Shown: positions 33,229 to 41,978, numbered from the stretch's first letter. The stretch: DNA of 47,356 bases from Bacteroidota bacterium (GCA_003151745.1 PLYJ01000095.1:10281-57636); one strand, 5' to 3'. Notes: a model not told the origin generated them from the letters alone. Made by a program: numbers and translations.

Positions 33229-33906
33229 TTATTCTTCTTCCTTTAAAACGTATCCCATGCCAATCATGGTGTGAATGAGCTTAGGAGAAAAGTTTTTATC
33301 AATTTTATTCCGGAGATAATTCACATATACATCAATCACATTGCTCCCTGTATCAAACTGCTGATCCCAAAGTGCTTCAGCAATATCAATGCGGCTAAGA
33401 ACCCTTCCCTTATTACGAAGAAACAGCTCCAGCAATGCAAATTCGCGTGCCGTCAGCTTTATTGATATATTATCTCGAATTACTGTTTTTGCATTTACAT
33501 CGACTATAAGATCAGCAACCCTGTAAATCTTTTCCTCATGCACCCGTTGCCTCCTTCTTGACAGCGCCTTAATCCTTGCAATAAGCTCTTTGAACTGAAA
33601 AGGTTTAACTAAATAATCATCTGCACCTGCATCAAGCCCGGTCACCTTATCATCTGTTGTTCCCAGAGCAGTAAGCATAAGGATTGGAACTTCCTGGTTA
33701 TGCTTTCGTATTTCCCTACATACATCAATGCCATTAATCTGCGGAAGAATCACATCAAGGATAAGCAGGTCGAAATCCTTTTCAAGCGCAAGCTTCAATC
33801 CAAACTTCCCGTCATAAGCATGATCCACTTCATGCCCCTGTTCTTCCAATCCCTTCCGGATGAAAGCAGCCACCTTGGGTTCGTCTTCAACAAGAAGAAT
33901 CTTCAT
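33229..33906 (-). CDS. OmpR/PhoB-family response regulator
   Basis: A DNA-binding regulator partnered with the kinase downstream. The ATG at 33906 begins the receiver domain directly (MKILLVEDEPKVA); the longer frame to 33969 adds 21 non-homologous residues and is rejected. The receiver domain has acidic residues at 8-9, phospho-acceptor Asp51 (LLILDVILP), Thr79 and Lys101 (YLVKPF). The C-terminal winged helix (about 130-225) has LTAREFALLELFLRNKGRVLSR and the recognition region VDVYVNYLRNKID. At 225 residues it resembles CusR/CzcR-type regulators. It lies about 120 bases after the TonB receptor gene on the same strand and may share its transcript. Confidence 0.93.
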   Translation of the reverse strand: MKILLVEDEPKVAAFIRKGLEEQGHEVDHAYDGKFGLKLALEKDFDLLILDVILPQINGIDVCREIRKHNQEVPILMLTALGTTDDKVTGLDAGADDYLVKPFQFKELIARIKALSRRRQRVHEEKIYRVADLIVDVNAKTVIRDNISIKLTAREFALLELFLRNKGRVLSRIDIAEALWDQQFDTGSNVIDVYVNYLRNKIDKNFSPKLIHTMIGMGYVLKEEE

Positions 33907-34025
33907 GTGAGCAAATTTAGATTTTAAACAAAGATAAAAGATGAATTTATTATTATCATTACCAGGCAACTTTCATCGCTATCTTGAGAATCGTTTAAAT
34001 TGATGTCACAGAATTTTCATTGGAC

Positions 34026-36533
34026 TTAAAATGGCACTCTAACTCTCACGCAAATGTTTCTTCCCATATTATATATTCCAAGATGCCCGTTGGGTGATTG
34101 AGTATAGTATTCAAAATATTGCAACCTGCTTAGATGCGATTGATAGACAGTATTGAAAAGATTATTAACGGATAACTCAAGCTGCATGATATGCTTTCTT
34201 GTGTAATTTATATCTGTATGAAGGGATGTATTAATTAATATATAACCGGCAGTGGGTGTTTCGGTTTTATATAAACCCAGATAGCGGTTTTGCGCTAGGT
34301 TATCATCAGCTTCTGCTTTTAAAGTAATGAGATGTGCTATTTTCACCTTAATGGGAATATCATAGCTTATGCTGCTTAAGAGTCTTGCAGGTGGAATGAA
34401 GGGCAGATATTCTCCATCTACACCTGCATTCACAAATTGAGGGTTAAGACTAAATCCATATACAAGAGAAAAAGCATTGTTGAAGCGAAAGCCCTTTATG
34501 TTTCGGGGATATATATTCAGCGTGGCGTTTATTCCATAAAGTTGTGCATTCGATTGTTGGTATTGAAAGGTTTTGTTGCCAGGGACAACGACAACAGGAT
34601 TGCCATTTTTGTCCACCTCCTGCGCTTCATAAATATAATTTTGAATAAAGTTATTGAAGGCACTGATGCCGAAAGACAGGTCTTTGAATTCGCCGTCTAT
34701 ACCCATATCCTCCTGCAAGCTGAACTCCGGCACGAAGTTCAGGTTACCCTCATAGACTATATGCGCTCCGGGGTCTAATCCATTGGAGGCGATTTCAGTA
34801 ATGTTCGGTGAGCGATAACCTCTTGCCACATTAGCTTTAAAACTTAAATTATCACTTAGCCGATACGTGATGCCGATGCTTCCTGAAAGACCTTGAAAAT
34901 TTAATTTGAATGCTCTGAATTGTTTAATTGCATTTGCGGTATCGCTTAAAGGCACTTGTTCGAAAAATCCTGTAACAGGATTTGGTTTTATATACATTTC
35001 ATCACCATTATCATTGCGATGGTCATAACGAATGCCGCCTGCAATAGTCCATTTATTATGTTTCCATTTGGCGTAACCATAAGTGCCGACATCAAACAGG
35101 TTATAATCAGGAATCGGAAAATCGGTGGCAGCTTGATTTGAATTTGTTTGATACATTCCGTTCACGCCAAAGGATGGTTCTATGTTGTGAAAAGAAGGTG
35201 CATTATAACGTAAACCATAATTCAGTGTATTCAATCGAACATACAGCCCAGCTTGTTGCGGGTCAATAGGATGGTCAAATTCTCTGCGAATGTTTTGCTC
35301 TGCACCAACGAAAACTTTTAGGTCGCTTTCACCGAAATTATAGAGATTATCAGTATATAATCTATAATCCTGAATGCGTTGTGACAAAGGGCTTATGCTG
35401 TATGAATTAAGTACATTATCAGGCACGACAGGTCTGTTCTTTATATTATCAACTAAAGGTTGGAGAGTATTTTCACCTTCGGTTTCATACACCTGATAAG
35501 TGAATTTTCGTGTCAGGGAATCCCTGCTGCCGTCAGGAATTCCCTGACGGTTATCATAGAAAGTTGCATTGAGATGCGAATACCCTTTATCGCCTGTATA
35601 TCCCATAAACAAAGAAGCATTTGCCATTTTAAAACCGGTATTATATACGCTTCCGTCTATCGGGTCGCTATAATTTCTTGCTATCCTTTCAGAACTCCGC
35701 AAAGCCCATGACCAATGCACATTGGAGTATGAAAGCCGCAAGCCGTTTCCTATCAAGCCGTTGTTCGCCTGATATTCAGATAATATTCTTCCGTGAATTA
35801 CTTTATCAGTATCATGCGGAATAGGAGGAAACAGACTGAGCACACCTGCGATTGCATCTGAGCCATACATCAAACTTGCGGGACCTTTTATTACTTCTGC
35901 TTTTTCAATAGCGTAGTCATCAACAGGCACTCCGTGTTCGTCTCCCCATTGCTGCGTTTCAACCCGCATCCCGTCAAATAAAGTCAGCACGCGGTTATAA
36001 CCTAATCCATTGATGAAGGGCTTGGAAACATTAGGGCCTGTTTTAACCGCTTCAAAGCCGGGAGCGTTTTTAGCAATCGCATCTATCACATTATCTTCCG
36101 TAGTCTGTTCAATTTGTTTGGCAGAGATGCTTTGCATGGCAAGCGGGTTTTCCCTTATCAGCGTAGCTTTTGAAACACCCGTAACAACTACTTCATTCAA
36201 TGCTCCCTGTGCTGATTTTAAAAGAATTAAATAATCGCTTTTAGTTGCATTAATCAAAATAGTATCTGTTTTATAACCGAGATAAGAAACAATCAGCTTT
36301 GCATCTTTCACGTCTTGTGAAATACTTAATGTAAATATTCCTTTCTCATCGGTGCTTGTTCCTGTTGTTTTATTAAGAAGAAAGACACTACAGGAATAAA
36401 GGGCTTGCTTGGTTTCTGAATCTTTTACCGTTCCGTTAATGATGCGATTTTGTGCAGACAAGTGAATTGTAAGAAGCATCATTAAAGAGAAAAGGTGTTT
36501 AAAATGCTTGTTATTTTTAACAGTCACGGACAT
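34026..36533 (-). CDS. TonB-dependent receptor, probably for a metal complex
   Basis: An 835-residue outer-membrane receptor: signal peptide (FSLMMLLTIHLSA, then Q), carboxypeptidase-regulatory-like domain (IINGTVKDSETKQALYSCSV), plug (ISAKQIEQTTEDNVIDAIAK, NGLGYNRVLTLFDGM, VIKGPASLMYGSDAIAGVLS) and a beta-barrel ending in the expected C-terminal Phe (VRVRVPF). It is paralogous to the receptor at 248-2743. Its promoter region is shared with the divergent mntR-like gene and contains a DtxR/MntR-like operator. That arrangement and the NRAMP gene nearby suggest uptake of manganese or iron under control of that regulator; the ligand itself is not visible from the sequence. Confidence 0.92.
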   Translation of the reverse strand: MSVTVKNNKHFKHLFSLMMLLTIHLSAQNRIINGTVKDSETKQALYSCSVFLLNKTTGTSTDEKGIFTLSISQDVKDAKLIVSYLGYKTDTILINATKSDYLILLKSAQGALNEVVVTGVSKATLIRENPLAMQSISAKQIEQTTEDNVIDAIAKNAPGFEAVKTGPNVSKPFINGLGYNRVLTLFDGMRVETQQWGDEHGVPVDDYAIEKAEVIKGPASLMYGSDAIAGVLSLFPPIPHDTDKVIHGRILSEYQANNGLIGNGLRLSYSNVHWSWALRSSERIARNYSDPIDGSVYNTGFKMANASLFMGYTGDKGYSHLNATFYDNRQGIPDGSRDSLTRKFTYQVYETEGENTLQPLVDNIKNRPVVPDNVLNSYSISPLSQRIQDYRLYTDNLYNFGESDLKVFVGAEQNIRREFDHPIDPQQAGLYVRLNTLNYGLRYNAPSFHNIEPSFGVNGMYQTNSNQAATDFPIPDYNLFDVGTYGYAKWKHNKWTIAGGIRYDHRNDNGDEMYIKPNPVTGFFEQVPLSDTANAIKQFRAFKLNFQGLSGSIGITYRLSDNLSFKANVARGYRSPNITEIASNGLDPGAHIVYEGNLNFVPEFSLQEDMGIDGEFKDLSFGISAFNNFIQNYIYEAQEVDKNGNPVVVVPGNKTFQYQQSNAQLYGINATLNIYPRNIKGFRFNNAFSLVYGFSLNPQFVNAGVDGEYLPFIPPARLLSSISYDIPIKVKIAHLITLKAEADDNLAQNRYLGLYKTETPTAGYILINTSLHTDINYTRKHIMQLELSVNNLFNTVYQSHLSRLQYFEYYTQSPNGHLGIYNMGRNICVRVRVPF

Positions 36534-36554
36534 GGAGGATTAAAATTAATGGTG

Positions 36555-36562
36555 CAAAACTA
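36555..36562 (-). promoter_or_regulatory. -7 promoter element of the TonB receptor gene (TAGTTTTG)
   Basis: Exact TAnnTTTG on the minus strand, 21 bases before the ATG and followed by GCACCATTAAT. The operator-like palindrome lies immediately upstream, between the expected -7 and -33 positions. Confidence 0.6.
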
Positions 36563-36567
36563 TAAAG

Positions 36568-36586
36568 TTAGATTAGACTAACAAAT
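36568..36586. promoter_or_regulatory. DtxR/MntR-like operator between TonB receptor and regulator genes
   Basis: The 19 bases TTAGATTAGACTAACAAAT match the DtxR/IdeR operator consensus (TTAGGTTAG-C-CTAACCTAA) at 14 of 19 positions. There is a perfect core TTAG-A-CTAA and a GTTAG/CTAAC inverted repeat. It sits within the TonB receptor promoter spacer, where a bound regulator would block RNA polymerase. The regulator encoded next door belongs to the matching family. Confidence 0.6.
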
Positions 36587-36636
36587 ATATTTTAAATTAT
36601 TACCTTAAAAGTTTTGTGGCATGTGGATTGAATTTA

Positions 36637-36644
36637 TATATTTG
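36637..36644 (+). promoter_or_regulatory. Promoter of the mntR-like gene (TATATTTG), leaderless
   Basis: An exact -7 TATATTTG with a -33 TTTG at 36613-36616, 20 bases apart. The ATG of the regulator gene starts five bases after the element, so transcription would begin at or next to the start codon. Confidence 0.6.
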
Positions 36645-36648
36645 CCAC

Positions 36649-37305
36649 ATGAATTCATTGACGGAAGAAAATTACCTGAAGGCATTATTTAACTTGTCTG
36701 CCAAATCGGGAGAGGTAAATGTGAACGACCTTTCCAAGCAATTGGGAATAAAAATGCCTACCGTTACCAGTATGATGAAAAAACTGGCAGAGAAAAAATT
36801 GGTTTATTATGAAAGCTATAAGCCGCTGCGGCTTACTGAAAAAGGGAAAAAGGAGGCAGGCGTCGTTATCCGCAAACATAGACTTACAGAAATGTTTCTC
36901 GTTGATAAGATGGGATTTGGATGGGAGGATGTGCATGAAATAGCAGAACAGATTGAACATATTCAGTCTCCTGTATTTTTTGAGAAGATGGATGAGTTGC
37001 TCGGTTATCCGAAATTAGACCCGCATGGTTCGCCCATACCTGATAAGAATGGAAAAATGCTTTGGAAGGAATATAGCAAATTGAGTGAATGTAAAACAGG
37101 CGACACGATAAAACTTGCTGCGGTAATAAATACTTCTGTTGAGTTTCTGAAATTTTTAAATAGCCGTGAACTTCGGTTGGGTTTGAAGATGAAAATAAAA
37201 ACGGTTGAGCCGTTTGACAATACAATGATTGTGAGTTACGGTAAACACTTGTCAGAAACTTTGAGCCATGCGGTATGCGACAGGTTGTTGGTGGAGAAGG
37301 TATAA
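36649..37305 (+). CDS. mntR: DtxR/MntR-family metal-dependent transcriptional regulator
   Basis: A 218-residue metalloregulator. The ATG at 36649 (MNSLTEENYLKALFNL) is chosen; the in-frame GTG at 36616 overlaps the promoter. An N-terminal winged helix (residues 1-70, GEVNVNDLSKQLGIKMPTVT) is followed by the dimerisation/metal domain with His77 and AEQIEH. In the latter, Glu100, Glu103 and His104 follow the E-x-x-E-H pattern of manganese-sensing MntR rather than the C-x-x-E-H of iron-sensing DtxR/IdeR. A C-terminal SH3-like domain (about 145-218) is also present. It probably represses metal import when the metal is plentiful. The NRAMP gene begins 16 bases after its stop, as expected for a self-contained uptake unit. 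Mn versus Fe preference is inferred from the ligand residues only. Confidence 0.88.
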   Translation: MNSLTEENYLKALFNLSAKSGEVNVNDLSKQLGIKMPTVTSMMKKLAEKKLVYYESYKPLRLTEKGKKEAGVVIRKHRLTEMFLVDKMGFGWEDVHEIAEQIEHIQSPVFFEKMDELLGYPKLDPHGSPIPDKNGKMLWKEYSKLSECKTGDTIKLAAVINTSVEFLKFLNSRELRLGLKMKIKTVEPFDNTMIVSYGKHLSETLSHAVCDRLLVEKV

Positions 37306-37321
37306 AGCGAAGCGCCTAATA

Positions 37322-39238
37322 ATGAAAAATACCAAATCAACTTCTGCTTCTTTTTCCGAAGCCCATGCCACGATAGAAACTGCCGGTCATAAAAATAAAT
37401 GGAAAAGATTTTTTTCATTTATAGGCCCTGCTTATCTCATAAGTGTCGGCTATATGGACCCCGGCAACTGGGCAACAGATATTGCAGGCGGAAGTCAATA
37501 TGGCTATGCATTGATATGGGTGCTGATGATGAGCAACCTTATCGCTCTGCTGATGCAAAGCTTAAGCGCACGATTTGGCATTGTCCGCGGGCGTGATCTT
37601 GCACAGGCCTCTCGTGAAGCATTTTCAAAGCCTGTTAATATTTCTCTCTACCTCCTTGCCGAGGTTGCCATTGCTTCCTGCGATCTTGCAGAAGTGCTTG
37701 GTATGGCCATCGGTATACATCTTCTTTTCCCGCAGGTTTCCTTACTGGTGGGTGTATGCATCACGGTGCTTGACACATTGCTTCTTCTGTTCCTGATTAA
37801 TTTCGGAATCAGAAAAATTGAAGCATTCATATTTGGTCTCATTTCTGTTATGGGTATGGCATTTATCGCTGAAATGATTTTTGCAAAGCCTGAAATAGGA
37901 GGAATAGTGAAAGGATTTATTCCTCTATTACCTGTACAAACTTTTCCCGGCGGATCCACATCACTTTACATTGCAATCGGGATAATCGGCGCCACTGTGA
38001 TGCCTCACAATCTTTACCTTCATTCATCTTTAGTGCAGACAAGAAAATTTGAAAGAACCCCCAAAGAAATTCGAAGGGCTATCCGCTTTAATATATATGA
38101 TTCAGCTATTGCTTTAAATCTTGCATTCTTTGTGAACGTGGCAATATTAGTGCTGGCTGCTTCCACGTTCTTTTCGCATGGCATGTTTGGGGTTGCAAGA
38201 ATCGAGGATGCCCATAAACTTCTTGCCCCTATGTTGGGAAGCAAACTTGCCCCTACACTGTTTGCCATTGCGCTTATTTGTGCAGGACAAAGCTCCACGA
38301 TAACCGGGACATTAGCGGGACAAATTGTCATGGAAGGCTATTTGAATCTGCGCATTCAGCCATGGATCAGGAGATTGATTACCCGGATGCTTGCCATCAT
38401 TCCCGCTTTAATCACAATTATATATTTCGGTGATAACGCTACAGACAGTCTTTTAGTCCTCAGCCAGGTTATATTGAGTCTGCAACTTGGGTTTGCTACC
38501 ATACCGCTCATTCATTTCGTAAGTGATAAATCTACGATGAAAGAGTTTGTAATACCAGGATATGTTAAGCTGCTTGCCTGGCTTTGCGCACTTATTATAG
38601 TTGCGCTAAATGCGAAGCTTGTTTATGATCAGATTGGAGAATGGTTAAACGGACCAAATTCCACGGTCGTTTGGCTCACTGCTGTACCCATTGCTGTCGG
38701 CGCTGCAGTTTTACTGCTTTACATTACCTTTAAGCCTCTGATAAATAAAAAACAATTGTTTAAGTCAAAACTTCCTCATCCTATTTCTGAAATTGAAGAG
38801 CTTCATAAAACTGAAGTAAAGCGATACAAAAAGATTGCCATTACCATTGATTTCTCCAACATGGACAATCAAACCATCAACAGCGCTTTATCGCAGGGAG
38901 GAAAAGAAGCTGAATATCTTTTAGTTCATATTGTTGAATCAGCGGGCGCCATTGTGCTTGGCAGCGATATTGCTGATTTTGAAACAGGATTCGACAAAAC
39001 AAACCTTAATAAATATATAGATTCTATTACGGAAATGGGTTATAAGTGTTCATCAAAGCTTGGCTTTGGCAATCCCAAGCGTTCAATTCCGGTTATTGTT
39101 AAAGAGTATGGAGCCAATTTGCTGGTAATGGGAGCGCACGGACACCGCGCATTGAAAGATCTTTTGCTTGGAACAACTGTTGATGCTGTGCGGCACAGAG
39201 TTTCAATTCCTGTTCTTATAGTGAGAAGTGAAAAATAA
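37322..39238 (+). CDS. mntH: NRAMP divalent metal transporter fused to a UspA domain
   Basis: Residues 28 to about 480 form an NRAMP transporter that imports Mn2+/Fe2+ with protons. It has DPGNW in TM1 (46-50), GATVMPHN in TM6 (222-230) with the A-x-x-M signature of Mn/Fe transporters, and eleven or so hydrophobic segments. Residues about 495-638 form a universal stress protein domain ending in the nucleotide-binding pattern G-A-H-G-H, nine residues, G-T-T-V-D-A-V. Its strands start at YKKIAITIDF. The usual bacterial MntH is about 400-450 residues without this domain. The ATG at 37322 is chosen because the longer frame overlaps the regulator gene. The UspA part may regulate transport according to cell energy state (inference). 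Confidence 0.9.
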   Translation: MKNTKSTSASFSEAHATIETAGHKNKWKRFFSFIGPAYLISVGYMDPGNWATDIAGGSQYGYALIWVLMMSNLIALLMQSLSARFGIVRGRDLAQASREAFSKPVNISLYLLAEVAIASCDLAEVLGMAIGIHLLFPQVSLLVGVCITVLDTLLLLFLINFGIRKIEAFIFGLISVMGMAFIAEMIFAKPEIGGIVKGFIPLLPVQTFPGGSTSLYIAIGIIGATVMPHNLYLHSSLVQTRKFERTPKEIRRAIRFNIYDSAIALNLAFFVNVAILVLAASTFFSHGMFGVARIEDAHKLLAPMLGSKLAPTLFAIALICAGQSSTITGTLAGQIVMEGYLNLRIQPWIRRLITRMLAIIPALITIIYFGDNATDSLLVLSQVILSLQLGFATIPLIHFVSDKSTMKEFVIPGYVKLLAWLCALIIVALNAKLVYDQIGEWLNGPNSTVVWLTAVPIAVGAAVLLLYITFKPLINKKQLFKSKLPHPISEIEELHKTEVKRYKKIAITIDFSNMDNQTINSALSQGGKEAEYLLVHIVESAGAIVLGSDIADFETGFDKTNLNKYIDSITEMGYKCSSKLGFGNPKRSIPVIVKEYGANLLVMGAHGHRALKDLLLGTTVDAVRHRVSIPVLIVRSEK

Positions 39239-39258
39239 AGTTGTTCTTTGCTCTCGTA

Positions 39259-39705
39259 ATGCTTACACAGAAGATCATTATCAAAAATAAAAAGGCAGGT
39301 TTTGAATATCACCTGCTCACTAAGTATTCTGCCGGCATCATGCTTACAGGGACGGAGGTTAAATCCATTCGCGAAGGCAAAGCAACGCTGAGCGATGCGT
39401 TTTGCATTCTCACAAACGGGGAATTGTGGATTAAAAATATGCATGTTTCAGAATATAAGCAAGGGTCATACAACAACCATGAACCGAAGCGGATGAGAAA
39501 GCTGCTGGTACAGAAAAGTGAATTGCGGAAAATACAATCGAAGTTGAGAGAAAAGGGGTTAACGATTATCCCGATTCAACTTTATTTTAATGAGCGGGGG
39601 TATGCAAAAATTGACATTTCTATAGCACGCGGAAAAAAGCTTTTCGACAAACGAGAAGACATGAAAACGAAGGCAGCACGCAGGGAATTGCGAAATATTG
39701 AATAA
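39259..39705 (+). CDS. smpB: SsrA-binding protein SmpB
   Basis: Binds tmRNA and delivers it to stalled ribosomes for trans-translation. The protein has the SmpB landmarks: the N-terminal IIIKNKKAGFEYHLL, GTEVKSIREGKATLSDAFC, IKNMHVSEYKQGSYNNHEPKR, and the C-terminal tail with GKKLFDKREDMKTKAARRE. The ATG at 39259 is chosen; the TTG at 39241 would add six residues not found in the family. About 148 residues, normal length. It follows the transporter gene by 20 bases. The tmRNA gene itself is not in the window. Confidence 0.96.
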   Translation: MLTQKIIIKNKKAGFEYHLLTKYSAGIMLTGTEVKSIREGKATLSDAFCILTNGELWIKNMHVSEYKQGSYNNHEPKRMRKLLVQKSELRKIQSKLREKGLTIIPIQLYFNERGYAKIDISIARGKKLFDKREDMKTKAARRELRNIE

Positions 39706-39789
39706 AGCTAAAATGATCTTTTTTAAAGAAATAGTTGCTATATTGCACTAAATTTCGACATTTGCTCCACCTTTAATCACTTAGAACCT

Positions 39790-39803
39790 CCCGATGCATC
39801 GGG
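39790..39803 (+). promoter_or_regulatory. Perfect palindrome CCCGATGCATCGGG in a gene leader
   Basis: A 14-bp perfect palindrome 50 bases before the H1-like gene. A plausible promoter (TTG, 19 bases, GACATTTG) lies upstream, so the palindrome would be in the 5'-UTR. The GATnnATC stem core resembles those of the R2 and rpsA terminators; a short G/T run follows but no real U-tract. Confidence 0.45.
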
Positions 39804-39854
39804 GTTATCATTACAAAATCAACCAATTCATTAATCAACTAAATTTTTAAAACT

Positions 39855-40040
39855 ATGAAAGAATATCAACAACTCAAAGATCTGATCGCTTCCATGGAAG
39901 AAGACATGACTAAATTTTCAGAAAAAGGAAACGCTTTAGCAGGAGCGCGCGCCCGTAAAGCCCTCCAGGAAATTAAAAAAGCTGCCCAGGCATTACGATT
40001 CGCAATCCAGGAGCAAAAGAAGAAAAATAAGGAAGCTTAA
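39855..40040 (+). CDS. Small basic histone H1-like protein
   Basis: A 61-residue, mostly helical protein rich in Lys, Ala and Gln (ARARKALQEIKKAAQALRFAIQEQKKKNKEA). It matches the short Bacteroidota proteins usually labelled histone H1 or Hc1-like, with the start MKEYQQLKDLIASMEEDMTKFSEKGNALAG. A role in nucleoid binding is assumed from composition and family naming rather than shown. The gene has a conserved-looking start (A-rich bases before ATG), its own likely promoter and a strong terminator directly downstream, so it forms a single-gene unit. Confidence 0.85.
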   Translation: MKEYQQLKDLIASMEEDMTKFSEKGNALAGARARKALQEIKKAAQALRFAIQEQKKKNKEA

Positions 40041-40062
40041 TTCTTTAAACAATAATGTCCTA

Positions 40063-40101
40063 AATCCTGATTCGTCAAATGACGAATCAGGATTTTTTGT
40101 T
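40063..40101 (+). terminator. Strong intrinsic terminator after the H1-like gene
   Basis: A perfect 14-bp stem with arms AATCCTGATTCGTC and GACGAATCAGGATT around AAAT, followed by TTTTGTTTG on the plus strand. On the minus strand the stem ends in ATTTAGG, so termination of the convergent kinase gene here would be weaker. Confidence 0.9.
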
Positions 40102-40110
40102 TGTACTGGG

Positions 40111-40959
40111 TTATGTTAAATCCCCAACGTGATACAAAGTAAGTCCTGCAATAGGAGTTTGTAGAATACGCCCCACGGCAATACCTTTATCCGCAGCCAC
40201 CGCTTTAAGAATGTCAGAATAAAAATAAGCGATGGAGCCAACTGCATGAAGCGGCAACTTTTTATGTCCGTCGTATTTACAGATGTGATGATTGAAAAAA
40301 TCTTCAAAACAACTGTAAACAAGCTTAATGAGAAAAGGGTGTATGATATTTTTATGGACGATCGTACTAAAAGAGGATATATACTTATTTGCCTGAGGTT
40401 TGCGATAAATGTTTTCCAATACTTCCTCTATGGTTATTTTATGTTTTTCCAAAACTATGTTCTTTAGATCCGGAGGGAGTTCATCATATAGCAAATACTT
40501 AAGAAATCTTCTTCCTATATCCACTCCACTTCCTTCATCGCCCAACAAATAACCAAGCGAGGGAACATGAGCAACAATTTTTTCTCCGTTATACAAGCAG
40601 GAGTTTGAACCGGTGCCGAGAATGGCAGCTATGCCCGGCTCCTTTCCACACAGAGCCCTTGCGGCGGCAATCAGATCATGATCCACATGAATGGTTGCTT
40701 TGGCAAATGTGTGTTGTAGCGCTTCGGAGACTACACCACGCTTCTCCTCATTAGAACATCCGGTTCCGTAGAAAAAAATTTCTTTTACCTCCGGCGTATT
40801 TTTATTCTCCTTGAATTCATCGTTAATAATAGCAGCAATCTCTTCTTTGGAAAGATGATACGGACTGAGTCCATCCGTTCGTAATTGGGTTATCTTCCTA
40901 TCATTACTTACCAGGCGCCAGTCTGTTTTGGTGGAACCGCTATCAGCGATCAGAATCAT
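40111..40959 (-). CDS. BadF/BadG/BcrA-type ATPase family, N-acetylglucosamine kinase-like
   Basis: A 282-residue protein of the ASKHA sugar-kinase fold. It has the PHOSPHATE 1 motif DSGSTKTDW (residues 6-14), a PHOSPHATE 2 region AAILGTGSNSCLYNG, and DEGSGVDIGRRFLKYLL typical of N-acetylglucosamine kinases. In Bacteroidota this gene probably serves in amino-sugar or cell-wall recycling, phosphorylating GlcNAc or a related sugar with ATP. The start ATG follows the RNase Z stop by nine bases, so both are in one transcript. Substrate assignment is by family resemblance only. Confidence 0.85.
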   Translation of the reverse strand: MILIADSGSTKTDWRLVSNDRKITQLRTDGLSPYHLSKEEIAAIINDEFKENKNTPEVKEIFFYGTGCSNEEKRGVVSEALQHTFAKATIHVDHDLIAAARALCGKEPGIAAILGTGSNSCLYNGEKIVAHVPSLGYLLGDEGSGVDIGRRFLKYLLYDELPPDLKNIVLEKHKITIEEVLENIYRKPQANKYISSFSTIVHKNIIHPFLIKLVYSCFEDFFNHHICKYDGHKKLPLHAVGSIAYFYSDILKAVAADKGIAVGRILQTPIAGLTLYHVGDLT

Positions 40960-40968
40960 CTTAGAAAA

Positions 40969-41883
40969 TTATTCAATAACAAATTTATCGCCTTCAATTG
41001 CAAGAGTCGTATTCTCAAACTCAAGCTTTGCTTCTTCCAAAAGGGGATAGAGGTCTTTGTAACGCGACGAAAAATGCCCTATGATAAGACGTTTCACCTC
41101 CGCTTTGCGAGCCATGATACCGGCTTGCTTAGCAGTGGTATGAAATGTTTCTTTCGCTCGCTCTGCCTTCTCTTCGAGGAACGTTGATTCATGATATAAT
41201 AAATCAACTCCCCTGATGATGGAAAGAATACGTTCATCATACATCGTATCGCTGCAATATGCATACGAACATGGCGGCTTGGGATCTCCTGTCAGTTGTT
41301 CATTCGGAATAACAATGCCTTTATCATTTACAAAATCCTTTCCTGATTTTATCGAATTATATTGTTCTCTCGGCACATTGTATTGCGCCAACTTTTCACG
41401 AATGAGCTTTCGCTTCTTAGGTTTCTCCCGAAACAAAAATCCTGTGCATGCTATACGATGATTGAGAATGATAGTCTCCACGCTAATATCATCATCTTCA
41501 AAAATAATTTTCGAAGATACAGCATCCGTATAATGATATACCAATTCATAGCGTAGCACCGTGTCGGAATGCCTGAGTTGTATATCAATTATTTCTTTCA
41601 ACGCCTTGGGGCAATAAAGATGCATCCCATCTGTCCTGCCTTGCAGGTGCATGGATGAAAGCAAGCCCATAAGCCCGAAGTAATGATCTCCGTGCAGGTG
41701 GCTTATAAAAATATGGTGAATGCGAGCGAACTTGATCTTGTAACGGTTCAGCTGCATCTGCGTCCCCTCTCCGCAATCAACCAAAAAAAAACGCTCATGT
41801 ATGTTGAGTACCTGAGCGGAAGGGTGGCGTTGATATATAGGAGTTGCAGAGCTGCTGCCGAGAATCGTTATCTCAAAATTCAC
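40969..41883 (-). CDS. rnz: Ribonuclease Z
   Basis: A zinc endonuclease that trims the 3' trailer from tRNA precursors. The metallo-beta-lactamase motif SHLHGDHYFG gives His62, His64, Asp66 and His67; further metal ligands lie in the C-terminal half (AYCSDT, YHESTF, GHFSSRY). The start MNFEITILGSSSATP is typical, with the glycine-rich turn. 304 residues is the usual length of the short bacterial form (RNase BN/Z). It is followed closely by the kinase gene. Confidence 0.95.
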   Translation of the reverse strand: MNFEITILGSSSATPIYQRHPSAQVLNIHERFFLVDCGEGTQMQLNRYKIKFARIHHIFISHLHGDHYFGLMGLLSSMHLQGRTDGMHLYCPKALKEIIDIQLRHSDTVLRYELVYHYTDAVSSKIIFEDDDISVETIILNHRIACTGFLFREKPKKRKLIREKLAQYNVPREQYNSIKSGKDFVNDKGIVIPNEQLTGDPKPPCSYAYCSDTMYDERILSIIRGVDLLYHESTFLEEKAERAKETFHTTAKQAGIMARKAEVKRLIIGHFSSRYKDLYPLLEEAKLEFENTTLAIEGDKFVIE

Positions 41884-41889
41884 TGTATC

Positions 41890-41967
41890 TACTAATTACG
41901 AAAAGCACGAATATACGAATTACAAATAGCTCCTGATTCGTATCTTCGTAAAGGTTCGTATTCGTAG
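41890..41967. repeat. Intergenic ACGAAT heptamer repeats in inverted arrangement
   Basis: Several copies of ACGAAT or TACGAA stand on the plus strand at 41896-41921, and several ATTCGTA copies at 41935-41967, so the two clusters face each other. Units are often 7-8 bases apart, like the heptamer repeats elsewhere. They lie between the rnz start and the stop of the T9SS gene. Confidence 0.55.
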
Positions 41968-41978
41968 ATAATTTTCAT

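Noticed and set aside
33907-33969. Longer N-terminus of the response regulator
   Set aside because: The receiver domain begins exactly at the ATG at 33906; the extra residues show no homology-like pattern.
36616-36648. GTG start for the mntR-like gene
   Set aside because: It overlaps the -33/-7 promoter and adds eleven residues not typical of the family; the ATG at 36649 begins at the expected N-terminus.
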